From positions 1 through 32,998 of the forward strand of contig NZ_JBHZAH010000051.1 in the NCBI RefSeq assembly GCF_042754225.1: a stretch of DNA of 32,998 nucleotides, written 5' to 3'. Under the pieces are notes generated by a model, which ran no database searches, was not told the DNA's origin, and was given only the letters and a program-made list of their open reading frames with translations. Source of the DNA: Rhodococcus_G sp042754225. GTDB lineage: Bacteria; Actinomycetota; Actinomycetes; Mycobacteriales; Mycobacteriaceae. Of this stretch, positions 24,846-31,672 are shown piece by piece. Each line of letters begins with the position of its first letter. Position 1 is the first letter of the stretch. A program made the translations under genes and the position numbers.

Positions 24846-24988
24846 AACGTAATAGAGCCCCTTTCGCAACGGGTTTCACGACGGATCCCCTCAATGGTGC
24901 TGGTCGGCGCTTCCCGAACCGGCGGCAAAGCCTCTGGCGCGCAGGAAGTCCTCCCGGTCAGTGGCCGGCCCCTGGTTGATCGAAGGGT

Positions 24989-25297
24989 TCAGCCGTTGAT
25001 ACCCGCGTACTCGGCGGTGCACAGCCACAGGAACGCAGTGACGTCCTCGTCGGTGTACTCCGCGGGCGCTGTGACGGTGCTGGTACGCGGGCACCAGATC
25101 ACGCTGGAGTCGATCTGGGTCGCAAGGGCTTCGAGGCCGTCGTTCCACCAGTCGAGCACGGCATCATCGGGATCGTCGGACGTTTCCCACGCCAGAATCC
25201 ACGGCGCCATCGTGTCCCAGCGGAAGGCGGGGTCAACGGGACGAACGGTGGGGATACGACCACTACCTTGCTTCTGCCACTGCATTGTCGGCCACAT
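24989..25297 (-). CDS. WILAW/WCP-family small protein, copy 1
   Basis: A 102-aa protein, paralogous to the one at 28687-28956. Shared features in order are RWD, WILAW, a run of acidic residues and Trp, then GL, a WCP motif, VTAPAE and a C-terminal YA-x-I. No known domain is recognised and it has no signal or membrane segment. ATG 25297 overlaps the end of the upstream gene by 35 bp; ATG 25285 is an alternative. The overlap suggests translational coupling to the preceding membrane-protein gene. Confidence 0.65.
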   Translation of the reverse strand: MWPTMQWQKQGSGRIPTVRPVDPAFRWDTMAPWILAWETSDDPDDAVLDWWNDGLEALATQIDSSVIWCPRTSTVTAPAEYTDEDVTAFLWLCTAEYAGING

Positions 25298-25481
25298 CGA
25301 AGGGTTGCGTTCTGCTCACGGCGGCCACGTCGATTGGCCACGGCTCGAGAATCTCAGTTCCCATTCCGCGGATCACGGCCCTCGTCAGTGAGCCCACCGA
25401 CCGAACCGGGATCATCAGCGCCGCATCGACAGTTGCCAGCGCAACCAGGGCAGGGCCGCCGATCCATAGCGGAATCCTCAT
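25263..25481 (-). CDS. small single-pass membrane protein coupled to copy 1
   Basis: A 72-aa protein starting M-R-I-P-L-W-I-G-G-P-A-L-V-A-L, with one hydrophobic N-terminal segment (about 4-24) and a soluble C-terminal part containing RAVIRGMGTEILEPWPIDVA. It could be an uncleaved signal anchor. An excellent ribosome site (AAGGAGGA) lies 6 bp before ATG 25481. Its end overlaps the start of the WILAW/WCP gene. The function is unknown. Confidence 0.65.
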   Translation of the reverse strand: MRIPLWIGGPALVALATVDAALMIPVRSVGSLTRAVIRGMGTEILEPWPIDVAAVSRTQPFDVADNAVAEAR

Positions 25482-25787
25482 CGATCCTCCTTCGGTGTGG
25501 TGGCCCCGCCAGCGCAAGCGAGGGCAAGGCTCGCGGGGCCTGCGTCACTGGAGGGGCGACGCAGCGTTAGACACTAACTTAGCCAGTGAGTTACTCGCGC
25601 GTACCAAACCGTAGGGTCTCCGCTCTTATCCATTGATGTCATTGCATTTCGACGAGACACTCGACGGACCCTGACTGTTTGCTGATGCGGTGCGGGCCGG
25701 TGCTTCCCGAGCTGGCCGCTCCACCGGCCCGCGGTGGCAACGTTAGCGATTATCGAACGAGTGTGCGAATCGGACTAGGCTTGATGC
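25482..25787. other. 306-bp spacer with hairpin, no gene
   Basis: I see no gene here. GGCCCCGC (25502-25509) can pair with GCGGGGCC (25533-25540) in the leader of the gene at 25263-25481, possibly a regulatory hairpin. GTTAG-ACA-CTAAC lies at about 25567-25579. At the right end is the promoter of the zinc-ribbon gene: TCGAAC (25753-25758), 17-bp spacer, TAGGCT (25776-25781). Confidence 0.4.
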
Positions 25788-25994
25788 ATGGCCCAGCTCG
25801 TCGAACCGTCCCCGACACGCTGTCCCAACGGCCACAGGCTCGGGCCGCGGCGGGTGCTCGTCGGGTGGCGTGCATGCCCCTGTTCGCCGCGCCTCGGACA
25901 TCGGACACACGAATGCCGCGAATGCGGCGCCGTGATCTTCACGCCGCCCTGCAGCGGGCCGGTTGGTCCAGGCGGGCGATGGTCGAGCGACTAG
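25788..25994 (+). CDS. small zinc-ribbon-like protein cut by an IS end
   Basis: A 68-aa protein with CPNGH near the N-terminus, GPRRVLVGWRACPC, GHRTHECRECGAVIF and TPPC; the paired cysteines and histidines suggest a zinc ribbon. TAGGCT 6 bp before ATG 25788 gives a leaderless promoter. The reading frame ends at a TAG (25992-25994) that is the terminal CTAG of the IS inverted repeat, so the original C-terminus has probably been lost. The function is unknown. Confidence 0.6.
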   Translation: MAQLVEPSPTRCPNGHRLGPRRVLVGWRACPCSPRLGHRTHECRECGAVIFTPPCSGPVGPGGRWSSD

Positions 25995-26011
25995 GGCGTG
26001 TCTCCTGAATG

Positions 26012-26367
26012 TCGGTCGTGTGGGGAGGTCCCGGCCGGCCGCGCTCGGGCCCCGATCGCGTGCTGGCGACATTGCCTACTCTTCCCGCGCGATCCGTCAC
26101 CATTTGCGCTCCCGAGGAATCTTCGCCATCCCAAAGCCCCTTGACCAGCAGGTGCGCCGCAGGCAACGCGGGTCCCGAGGCGGCCGCTCCGTCACCTACG
26201 ACGCCGATGACTACAAGGGCCGCAACGTCATCGAGCGCGGTTTCAACGAGACCACGCGATGGTGCGGGCTCGCCACCCGCTACGACACCCTCGCCCTCAC
26301 ATACCGCGGCGGACCCGTCCTCCGAGCCATCGTGCTCTGGCTCAACGCAGTAGGAGACTCGCCCTAG
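26012..26367 (+). pseudogene. IS5-family transposase C-terminal fragment
   Basis: The C-terminal third of an IS5-like DDE transposase: GRPRSGPDRVLA in one frame, then AYSSRAIRHHLRSRGI, YDADDYKGRNVIERGFN and GLATRYDTLALTYRG in another. GRNVIERGFN carries the catalytic Glu region. A single-base deletion near 26064-26072 (GCGACATT where relatives have a GCCGAC sequence) separates the frames. The N-terminal two thirds, with the catalytic Asp residues, is absent. It is non-functional. Confidence 0.8.
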
Positions 26368-26816
26368 AGTCCCCTGACCCCGAGCAGTCGACTCGCGAGG
26401 CGAGGAGGTCGATCCCCTCGACCCCTCAGTCGATCCACGAGCTCAGGCGTGTGGGGTGGGAACGAGTCGAGGATCTCAGCGGGCCCAAACGCGATGGGTT
26501 CGCCTCGTTTCGCGCGGTCTCGAGCGTCCGTCCAACCCGTGATGAGGAGATACCATCCCGCTTCCGCGCCTACTGGCGAGCCTGAGGTTACGACCGCTTC
26601 GATCTCCACGACGCCGTCGCTGAGCGAGGCGACATCCTCGACTGTTCGAGATATCACCACGATCTTCGCCGATGGATCGCTGATCCAGATCGTCGCGTTG
26701 GCCCACCGCTTGACGAGCTCGGTCTCCTTGCGTTCCCGGGCATCTTGACGCCACCAGAATGCGAGGAGCCCCGCCACGATGAGCCCAGTGGAGCCCCAGA
26801 GAACGAACTCGAACAT
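26364..26816 (-). CDS. membrane-anchored protein carried inside the IS-bounded unit
   Basis: A 150-aa protein with an N-terminal membrane helix (about 2-22, FEFVLWGSTGLIVAGLLAFWW), a basic stretch (RQDARERKETELVKRW) and a soluble domain of about 100 residues (ATIWISDPSAKIVVISRTVE, VEIEAVVTSG, YLLITGW). I do not recognise the domain. ATG 26816 is preceded at leaderless spacing by TATCCT (26828-26823), and an 11-bp inverted repeat lies just upstream, so the gene has its own regulated promoter. Its TAG stop sits in the internal inverted repeat and overlaps the stop of the transposase remnant. Confidence 0.65.
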   Translation of the reverse strand: MFEFVLWGSTGLIVAGLLAFWWRQDARERKETELVKRWANATIWISDPSAKIVVISRTVEDVASLSDGVVEIEAVVTSGSPVGAEAGWYLLITGWTDARDRAKRGEPIAFGPAEILDSFPPHTPELVDRLRGRGDRPPRLASRLLGVRGL

Positions 26817-26834
26817 GCCCACAGGATAGGGGCC

Positions 26835-26867
26835 GATACGTCCGCCTCTCCGAGAAGCGGGCGTATC
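26835..26867. promoter_or_regulatory. inverted repeat upstream of the passenger gene
   Basis: GATACGTCCGC (26835-26845) and GCGGGCGTATC (26857-26867) pair with one mismatch across an 11-nt spacer, just upstream of the -10 TATCCT. It is a candidate operator or activator site. Confidence 0.45.
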
Positions 26868-26959
26868 CGAGAAGAGCATGCAGAGCTCGGCGACAAGCGC
26901 GTCTATGAGCACGATCAGAAGGCGATGCGTGTGAACACTCCGACTTCAGGAGACACGCC

Positions 26960-27275
26960 CTAGCCTGAGATCACCTCCCAGCGCGACTGCTCAGCATCAG
27001 CCGAAGGCATGCCGTTCCACAGGTGCATCTGGAAGTCGGGGTCCTTCACCTTGACCTCGTTCACCACCTTGCTGCCGTCGACCTGGTAGCTCGCCACCCA
27101 CACCGCGTCGATCTGGCTGGCGATCGGCGACGCCTCGAGTGCCTCGCGTACGCAGTCGCGGTTGCGCGCAGATCGTCGGCCGATGCGACTGCCGGATCGC
27201 AGATGTCGACCGCGGCGCCGTACGACCCAGGCTTGCTGCTGCTCGAGGTATACCGGCCAGCGGTCACGGATACAC
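26960..27275 (-). pseudogene. frameshifted hypothetical gene next to the IS
   Basis: Two adjoining frames read as one protein: SVTAGRYTSSSSKPGSYGAA, VDICDPAVASADDLRAT in one, then RDCVREALEASPIASQIDAV and YQVDGSKVVNEVKVKDPDFQ in the next, which implies a one-base frameshift near 27155-27170. The C-terminal frame ends at a TAG formed by the CTAG end of the IS (26963-26960). No start or upstream domain is clear. No family is recognised. 27276-27447 shows no gene beyond the 18-bp repeat. Confidence 0.5.
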
Positions 27276-27335
27276 CATCGCGCAGATGAGGAATTCGAGC
27301 GCGAGCACACGACCGGTAAGCAGTTGCCCTGTCCT

Positions 27336-27353
27336 GCACTGGTCCCGCATCAG
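27336..27353 (+). repeat. 18-bp repeat, right copy
   Basis: An exact match to 20367-20384, located 95 bp before the right copy of the large repeat. No integrase sequence surrounds it here, so it is not simply part of an integrase duplication. Confidence 0.75.
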
Positions 27354-27447
27354 GGGCAGAAGCCTGCCTTCCAGTGCGACGTGTGAGACACACGAAAACG
27401 CCGTGACCAGCTCATATATCAATCCGCAGCTTGCCGACATGTCTCGA

Positions 27448-27609
27448 GAAGATTCTCGACATCTTCGAAGGCACCCAGCAGATCCAGCAGCTGATCAGCG
27501 CGCGCCGCCTGCCCGGCAATTCGTCTGCAGTGCTCAAATAGACTGCGCTGGAACGAGTTCCGCATTCGAGTCCGTCCCCGCCGCCACGCGCCGCGGGGGC
27601 AGATTCGTG
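27448..27609 (+). repeat. direct repeat copy 2, decayed ACAD 3' end
   Basis: This copy still reads in frame as ILDIFEGTQQIQQLI, then SARRLPGNSSAVLK and a stop, but four of six coding changes alter residues (I to S, L to P, K to N, E to V) and there is no gene upstream to join. It is therefore a fragment, not a gene. The terminator stem has mismatches. It marks the right boundary of the main accessory block. Confidence 0.85.
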
Positions 27610-27639
27610 TTCGCGGGCCGAGAACAGGCCATCGCCCCT

Positions 27640-27662
27640 GCCCGACCATGTGGTCGGGCTTT
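27640..27662 (+). terminator. hairpin with T run
   Basis: GCCCGACC (27640-27647) pairs with GGTCGGGC (27652-27659) across a 4-nt loop, followed by TTT. It lies just after the second ACAD fragment and may be a terminator once downstream of it, or may insulate the phosphatase gene. Confidence 0.6.
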
Positions 27663-27748
27663 CACCCGCACTGCACTCCTTCCCCGTACGATTTGCATCG
27701 TTGTCGGCTCATCGAGGTTCACTTGACGTCGAGTGAGGAGTAGTTCGG

Positions 27749-28606
27749 ATGGATCTGTCCCCGATGCTCGAGGTAACTCACAACGCCCGCAGTCTTGCGG
27801 GGCTGCCACTCGTGGGTGGCGGTGCGGTGCGCGCGGGGGTGCTGTATCGCTCCGACGCGTTGAGTTCGCTCACTCCGATGGGAGTTGAGCAGTTGGTGTC
27901 GTTGGGGATCGGTACGGTCGTGGATCTGCGGACCGAGGGCGAGCGGCGCCGGGCACCGGATGTGCTTCCTGCGGATGGTTCCGTCCGGTTCGTCTCGCTG
28001 CCCGTTCAGGGTGGGGCCATGGACGAGCTCGTGCAGCAGCTGCTTCCCTCCGATGGCCGCAGTAGATCGCTGACTGACGATCAGATTCAGAACATCGTCG
28101 ATCAGGTTCCGATGTTGAGTGATCTTTACCTGACGATTCTCGAGAACAGTGCTGCCGCGTTCGCAACCGCAGCGAGGAGCATCGTCACTCCTGCGGACGG
28201 GTCTCGTCCGGGGGTGCTTTTCCACTGCACTGCAGGAAAGGACCGGACCGGGTTGATTTCGGCGATGCTGCTGATGCTCGCCGATGTCGAACGGCAGGCG
28301 ATCGTCGAGGACTACACGCGTACGGGAGAGAACCTGGCGGGCCCGTTCGCCGAGCAGTTGCTCGGTCTCATCACGTCCTTGGGCATTCCTGCCGTGCCGA
28401 GACTTCGCGCCCTGGCAACGGAGTCGCCGGTCGATGCGATCGAGACAGTCATGGACTGGCTTGATCGGGTGCACGGCGGCGCAGCTGGATACCTGCGTGC
28501 AGGTGGGTTGTCCGACGCCGAAATCGACAGCGTGCGCACACAGCTACGCGACGCGGTCGACCCGGTCACGATGCAGCCCGATGAACTGATCCCGGCAGGC
28601 GGGTAG
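27749..28606 (+). CDS. PtpB-like protein tyrosine/serine phosphatase
   Basis: A 285-aa cytoplasmic phosphatase of the Y_phosphatase3 type, related in layout to mycobacterial PtpB. The P-loop is HCTAGKDRTG with nucleophile Cys160 and Arg166; the extra Lys164 and Asp165 are typical of this group and of some phosphoinositide phosphatases. The opening NARSLAGLPLVGGGAVRAGVLYRSDAL and GTVVDLRTEGER are family hallmarks. ATG 27749 follows GAGGAG. A -10 candidate TACGAT lies at 27687-27692. It lies between two fragments of the ACAD 3' end, so it may be cargo of a second insertion; the frame is intact. Confidence 0.9.
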   Translation: MDLSPMLEVTHNARSLAGLPLVGGGAVRAGVLYRSDALSSLTPMGVEQLVSLGIGTVVDLRTEGERRRAPDVLPADGSVRFVSLPVQGGAMDELVQQLLPSDGRSRSLTDDQIQNIVDQVPMLSDLYLTILENSAAAFATAARSIVTPADGSRPGVLFHCTAGKDRTGLISAMLLMLADVERQAIVEDYTRTGENLAGPFAEQLLGLITSLGIPAVPRLRALATESPVDAIETVMDWLDRVHGGAAGYLRAGGLSDAEIDSVRTQLRDAVDPVTMQPDELIPAGG

Positions 28607-28617
28607 CGCGGTCACGA

Positions 28618-28640
28618 TCGGCAAGTCGTCCGCAGCGCTC
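28618..28640 (+). repeat. third short fragment of the ACAD 3' end
   Basis: TCGGCAAGTCGTCCGCAGCGCTC matches 20238-20260 at 21 of 23 positions and keeps the frame G-K-S-S-A-x-L. It begins 12 bp after the tyrosine phosphatase gene. It suggests that the segment 27610-28617 was a second, tandem insertion at the same site. Chance similarity is possible but unlikely at this length. Confidence 0.5.
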
Positions 28641-28686
28641 GAGAAACCCTCAGCATTCCTTCAGCTTGCAGCGCGATACTGGCTCG

Positions 28687-28956
28687 ATGCTGTGCGTGAG
28701 CGTCGACGCCGACGACCTCAGATGGGACCGGCTCGAGGAGTGGATCCTCGCCTGGGATCCGTGTGTCGACCTGCACGAGGCCCTGCCCGAGTGGGGCGCT
28801 GGGCTCAGTCGCGCCGCGAGCGCCGTCGACTCACGGATCCTCTGGTGCCCGGAACTGAACGTGGTCACCGCGCCGGCGGAACTCGGCGGGGACGAGATCG
28901 AGGTCGTGCTCCGGTCTGCCATCCGCCGCTACGCGAACATCGACACCGCGCGGTAG
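28687..28956 (+). CDS. WILAW/WCP-family small protein, copy 2
   Basis: An 89-aa protein paralogous to that at 24989-25297: LRWDRLEEWILAW, GAGLSRAASAVDSRILWCP and VTAPAELGGDE align along nearly the whole length. There is no signal, membrane helix or known catalytic motif; conserved Trp, Cys and acidic residues suggest a folded interaction domain. The -10 candidate GATACT (28675-28680) lies 6 bp before ATG 28687, so it is probably leaderless. It begins 46 bp after the third ACAD fragment, at the outer edge of the accessory region. Unlike copy 1 it has no membrane-protein partner. Confidence 0.68.
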   Translation: MLCVSVDADDLRWDRLEEWILAWDPCVDLHEALPEWGAGLSRAASAVDSRILWCPELNVVTAPAELGGDEIEVVLRSAIRRYANIDTAR

Positions 28957-29055
28957 TCGACTCGGGCGGCCGACGCTCGTCCAAAGCGCGGCGGCATCCG
29001 GCCACCCGCCACTAGGCTCGGGGGTGTACCGGATCCGTTTCCCAGGGGGAGAGCG

Positions 29056-30666
29056 ATGCCAGGTGTAGTGACCAAGGTGATCGACACACTCGGCGCGGCC
29101 CGGGTGATGGTCCGGTCGGGACTCGTCCCCTTCCCCCGCCTCGATCGCGGCATCACCTCGATCCTCGCGGTCGGCAAGTTCGGCCCCTTCGCGGGACCGA
29201 TCCACGCCCACGCCGTGCACGGACTGGACGCGGTCGCCGTGATCGACGAGCGCGGGCAGCTCACCTATCTCGACCTCGAGCAGCAGTCCAATGCCTTGGT
29301 CCGGGCATGGTCGGCCGAGGGCATCACCCCGGGCTCCGTGATGGGCGCAATGTGCCGCAACCACCGCGGCCTGGTACTCGCCATGCTCGCCGCGGCGAAG
29401 CTCGGCACCAAGCTGGTACTGATGAACACCGGCTTCGCGGCCCCGCAACTCGTGGATGTCGCTGCGCGCGAACAGGTTCGAGCGTTCGTCTACGACGAGG
29501 AGTTCGAGGCGGTGGCCACGGCACTGCCGTCCGACGTGCGACTGTTCCTCTCCTGGGGTGAGGACACGGGCCGTGCGACCTCCATCGACGACCTGGTCGC
29601 GGGCCGAAGCACCGACACCCTCTCGCCCCCACCGGTCCACGGCAGCTTCGTGCTGCTGACCAGTGGCACCACCGGCACTCCCAAGGGCGCCCCGCGCGAG
29701 CACACGTCTCCGCTCGCCTCGGCCCAGTTTCTCGACCGGGTCCCGCTGCGTCCGGGACAGACGATGGTGATGTCCGCGCCCGCATTCCACGGCACCGGAC
29801 TGTCCCAGTTCGCCCTCGCCCTCGCCCTCGGCCAGACCGTCGTCATGCAACGCAGGTTCGACCCCGAACAGGCAATCGCACTGGTCGCCGAGAACCGGGC
29901 CGACGTCCTCGTGGTCGTGCCCACCATGCTGCAGCGCATCATCGATCTCGGCCCGCAGGTCCTGACCCGCTACGACACCACCAACCTCAAGGTGATCTTC
30001 GCGGCCGGATCGGCCATCTCGCCGGACCTGTCCAACCGCACCACCGAGTCCTTCGGGCCCGTGCTGCACAACCTGTACGGCTCCACCGAGGTCGCCGTCG
30101 CGACCGTCGCGACCCCGGCGGATCTGGCCCTGGCGCCCGGCACCGCAGGCCGCGCGCCGGTCACCTGCCACGTCGAACTCTTCGACGACGCGGGCACCCG
30201 GGTCACCGAACCCGGCGTCGTCGGCCGGATCTTCGTCTCCAGCGGGCTGAGCTTCAACGGGTACACCGACGGCCGCGACAAGGAGCGGATCGACGGACTT
30301 CTCTCGACCGGTGACGTCGGGCACTTCGACCGCAACGGCCTGCTGTTCGTCGACGGCCGCGACGACGACATGATCGTCTCGGGCGGCGAGAACGTCTATC
30401 CGTTGGAGGTGGAGAACCTGCTCGCCGACCGCCCGGACGTGGTGGAGGCTGCCGTGATCGGGGTCGAGGACGCCGAATTCGGCCACCGGCTCAAGGCTTT
30501 CGTCGTCCCCTCCTCCGACTCCGACCGTGACGTGCAGGCGCTCAAGTCCCACGTCAAGGAGCATCTCGCCCGGTACAAGGTGCCCCGCGAGATCGTCTTC
30601 CTCGAGGAGCTCCCCCGCAACGCGACCGGAAAGCTGTTGCGCCGCAACCTTTACGAGATGGACTAG
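29056..30666 (+). CDS. acyl-CoA synthetase (FadD-type AMP-binding enzyme)
   Basis: A 536-aa ANL-superfamily ligase that activates a fatty or other carboxylic acid as its CoA thioester. The P-loop is LLTSGTTGTPKGAP (from residue 200), followed by the adenylate motif YGSTE, the hinge GRDDDMIVSGGENVYP and the catalytic-lysine segment RNATGKLLRR. It resembles mycobacterial FadD12-size proteins, but the exact substrate is not predictable. ATG 29056 has GGGGGAGAG upstream, and TAGGCT at 29013-29018 is a plausible -10. Its stop overlaps the convergent flavoprotein stop in CTAG. Confidence 0.94.
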   Translation: MPGVVTKVIDTLGAARVMVRSGLVPFPRLDRGITSILAVGKFGPFAGPIHAHAVHGLDAVAVIDERGQLTYLDLEQQSNALVRAWSAEGITPGSVMGAMCRNHRGLVLAMLAAAKLGTKLVLMNTGFAAPQLVDVAAREQVRAFVYDEEFEAVATALPSDVRLFLSWGEDTGRATSIDDLVAGRSTDTLSPPPVHGSFVLLTSGTTGTPKGAPREHTSPLASAQFLDRVPLRPGQTMVMSAPAFHGTGLSQFALALALGQTVVMQRRFDPEQAIALVAENRADVLVVVPTMLQRIIDLGPQVLTRYDTTNLKVIFAAGSAISPDLSNRTTESFGPVLHNLYGSTEVAVATVATPADLALAPGTAGRAPVTCHVELFDDAGTRVTEPGVVGRIFVSSGLSFNGYTDGRDKERIDGLLSTGDVGHFDRNGLLFVDGRDDDMIVSGGENVYPLEVENLLADRPDVVEAAVIGVEDAEFGHRLKAFVVPSSDSDRDVQALKSHVKEHLARYKVPREIVFLEELPRNATGKLLRRNLYEMD

Positions 30667-31616
30667 CGCACCGCAACCTTCGTCGCCGACTCGATCTCCT
30701 CCTCGATCAGGCTCGCGTTGATCGCCGCCGCGGCGTTCAGGCCCGCGGCGGCCGCGACGATCACCTGGGCTCGCGGGTCGGCGACGTTACCGGCCACCCA
30801 GACGCCGGGAACGGCCGTGGCGCCGGTCGGGTCGGCGGCGACGTAGCTGCCGATCACGTGCCCGCCCATCTCCTGCTCGCCCGGTTCGATCCCCAGGCTC
30901 GCCAGCACGTCGGCGCGGGCGGTGAACCGGGGCGGGACCACCACGGCCTCGCGCGGGACGATCTCACCGGACGTCATCCGCACGCCGGCCAGCCGATCGC
31001 CGCGAACCTCGAGCCCGGCGACCTCCCCGTCCACCACGGCGACGCCACGCGCCGTCAACTGCTCGAGCTCCAGCGCCGTCGGCGCGGGCGCGGTGTGCAG
31101 GAACAGGGTCATGTCCGCGCTCCACTGCCGCCACATCTGCGCCTGGTGGACCGCCAGCGGGCCGGTAGCCAGGATCCCGATCGCCTGATCGCGCGCCTCC
31201 CAGCCGTGGCAGTACGGGCAGTGCAGCACGTCCCGGCCCCACCGCTGCGCCACCCCGGGGATCTCGGGCAGTTCGTCGACCAGCCCGGTGGTGACCAGCA
31301 GTCGACGCGCGAGCACCGACCGGCCGTCGTCGAGAACCACCCGGAATCCGTCCGTGCCGGCCCGCTGAGCCGAGGCGACCCGACCGGACTCGATCTCACC
31401 GCCGTAGCCGGTCACCTCGGACCGGCCTGCGGCTAGCAGCTCGCCCGGCGGCGTGCCCTCTCGTGCCAGGTAGTTGTGCACGTGCCCGGCCGGCGCGTTG
31501 CGCGGATCGCCGGCGTCGACCACCAGCACCGACCGTCGGGCCCTGGCCAACGTCAGGGCCCCACTGAGCCCGGCCGCACCGCCACCGACCACAACCACGT
31601 CGTACTTCTCGTTCAC
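30663..31616 (-). CDS. thioredoxin-reductase-like FAD/NAD(P) oxidoreductase
   Basis: A 317-aa flavoprotein. The FAD-binding GGGAAG (11-16) is at the N-terminus, with a redox CxxC (C133-P-Y-C136 in HCPYCHGWE) in the middle. The C-terminal FAD motif is seen as GVWVAGNVADPRAQV. HCPYCHGWE, rather than the ATC-type centre of true TrxB, places it among TrxR-like proteins of uncertain substrate, some of which act on small dithiols. The start is GTG 31616 with GGGGAGAA upstream. It is divergent from the XRE-cupin regulator, which probably controls it. Confidence 0.9.
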   Translation of the reverse strand: MNEKYDVVVVGGGAAGLSGALTLARARRSVLVVDAGDPRNAPAGHVHNYLAREGTPPGELLAAGRSEVTGYGGEIESGRVASAQRAGTDGFRVVLDDGRSVLARRLLVTTGLVDELPEIPGVAQRWGRDVLHCPYCHGWEARDQAIGILATGPLAVHQAQMWRQWSADMTLFLHTAPAPTALELEQLTARGVAVVDGEVAGLEVRGDRLAGVRMTSGEIVPREAVVVPPRFTARADVLASLGIEPGEQEMGGHVIGSYVAADPTGATAVPGVWVAGNVADPRAQVIVAAAAGLNAAAAINASLIEEEIESATKVAVR

Positions 31617-31672
31617 CGGTTCTCCCCTCGCTCGTGTCGTCTCCCGTCGACTGTCCCCGTTCGTCACCGCGC

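Larger units (their letters stand above)
25991..26963. mobile_element. TIR-bounded unit: IS5-type remnant plus passenger gene
   Basis: CTAGGGCGTGTCTCCTGAA at 25991-26009 has its exact inverted copy at 26945-26963 (19 of 19). An internal copy of the right end (AGGAGACTCGCCCTAG, one mismatch in 16) lies at 26352-26367, directly after the transposase fragment. The left 377 bp (25991-26367) is thus an internally deleted IS, and 26368-26963 is a passenger segment closed by another right end. CTAG at both outer ends fits an IS5-group target of TA or CTAG. Confidence 0.7.
20173..27609. mobile_element. degraded integrated element in the 3' end of an ACAD gene
   Basis: A block bounded by direct copies of a host gene 3' end, with a tyrosine-integrase remnant at the left boundary, excisionase-like HTH genes, many small orphan genes, an IS remnant and less GC-biased codon use than the flanking operons. 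This fits an old integrative element or prophage whose attachment site lay in a protein-coding gene. There are no capsid, terminase, replication or conjugation genes in the block, so it is a remnant or a satellite-like element. The exact core and original size are not known; sequence to 28640 may belong to a second insertion. Confidence 0.7.

Noticed and set aside
24459..24869. 136-codon minus-strand frame
   Set aside because: It overlaps the plus-strand frame at 24645-24845, which has the better third-position GC bias, and shows no motif or ribosome site.
24843..24879. GAAAC...GTTTC hairpin as a terminator of the small gene at 24645
   Set aside because: The stem is only 5 bp with a long loop and no T run, so it is too weak to call.
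27448..27540. Right-hand ACAD fragment as a real small gene
   Set aside because: It has no start codon or ribosome site, and most coding changes from the intact gene alter residues.
20267..28960. CRISPR array, tRNA cluster or phage structural genes in the accessory block
   Set aside because: I saw no regularly spaced repeats, no tRNA-like T-arm or anticodon-arm sequences other than the tmRNA at the window start, and no capsid, terminase or tail motifs.
28831..30564. 577-codon open frame on the minus strand
   Set aside because: It is antisense to the acyl-CoA synthetase gene and reads as a Gly/Val/Asp/Arg-rich string without domains, the usual mirror frame of a high-GC gene.
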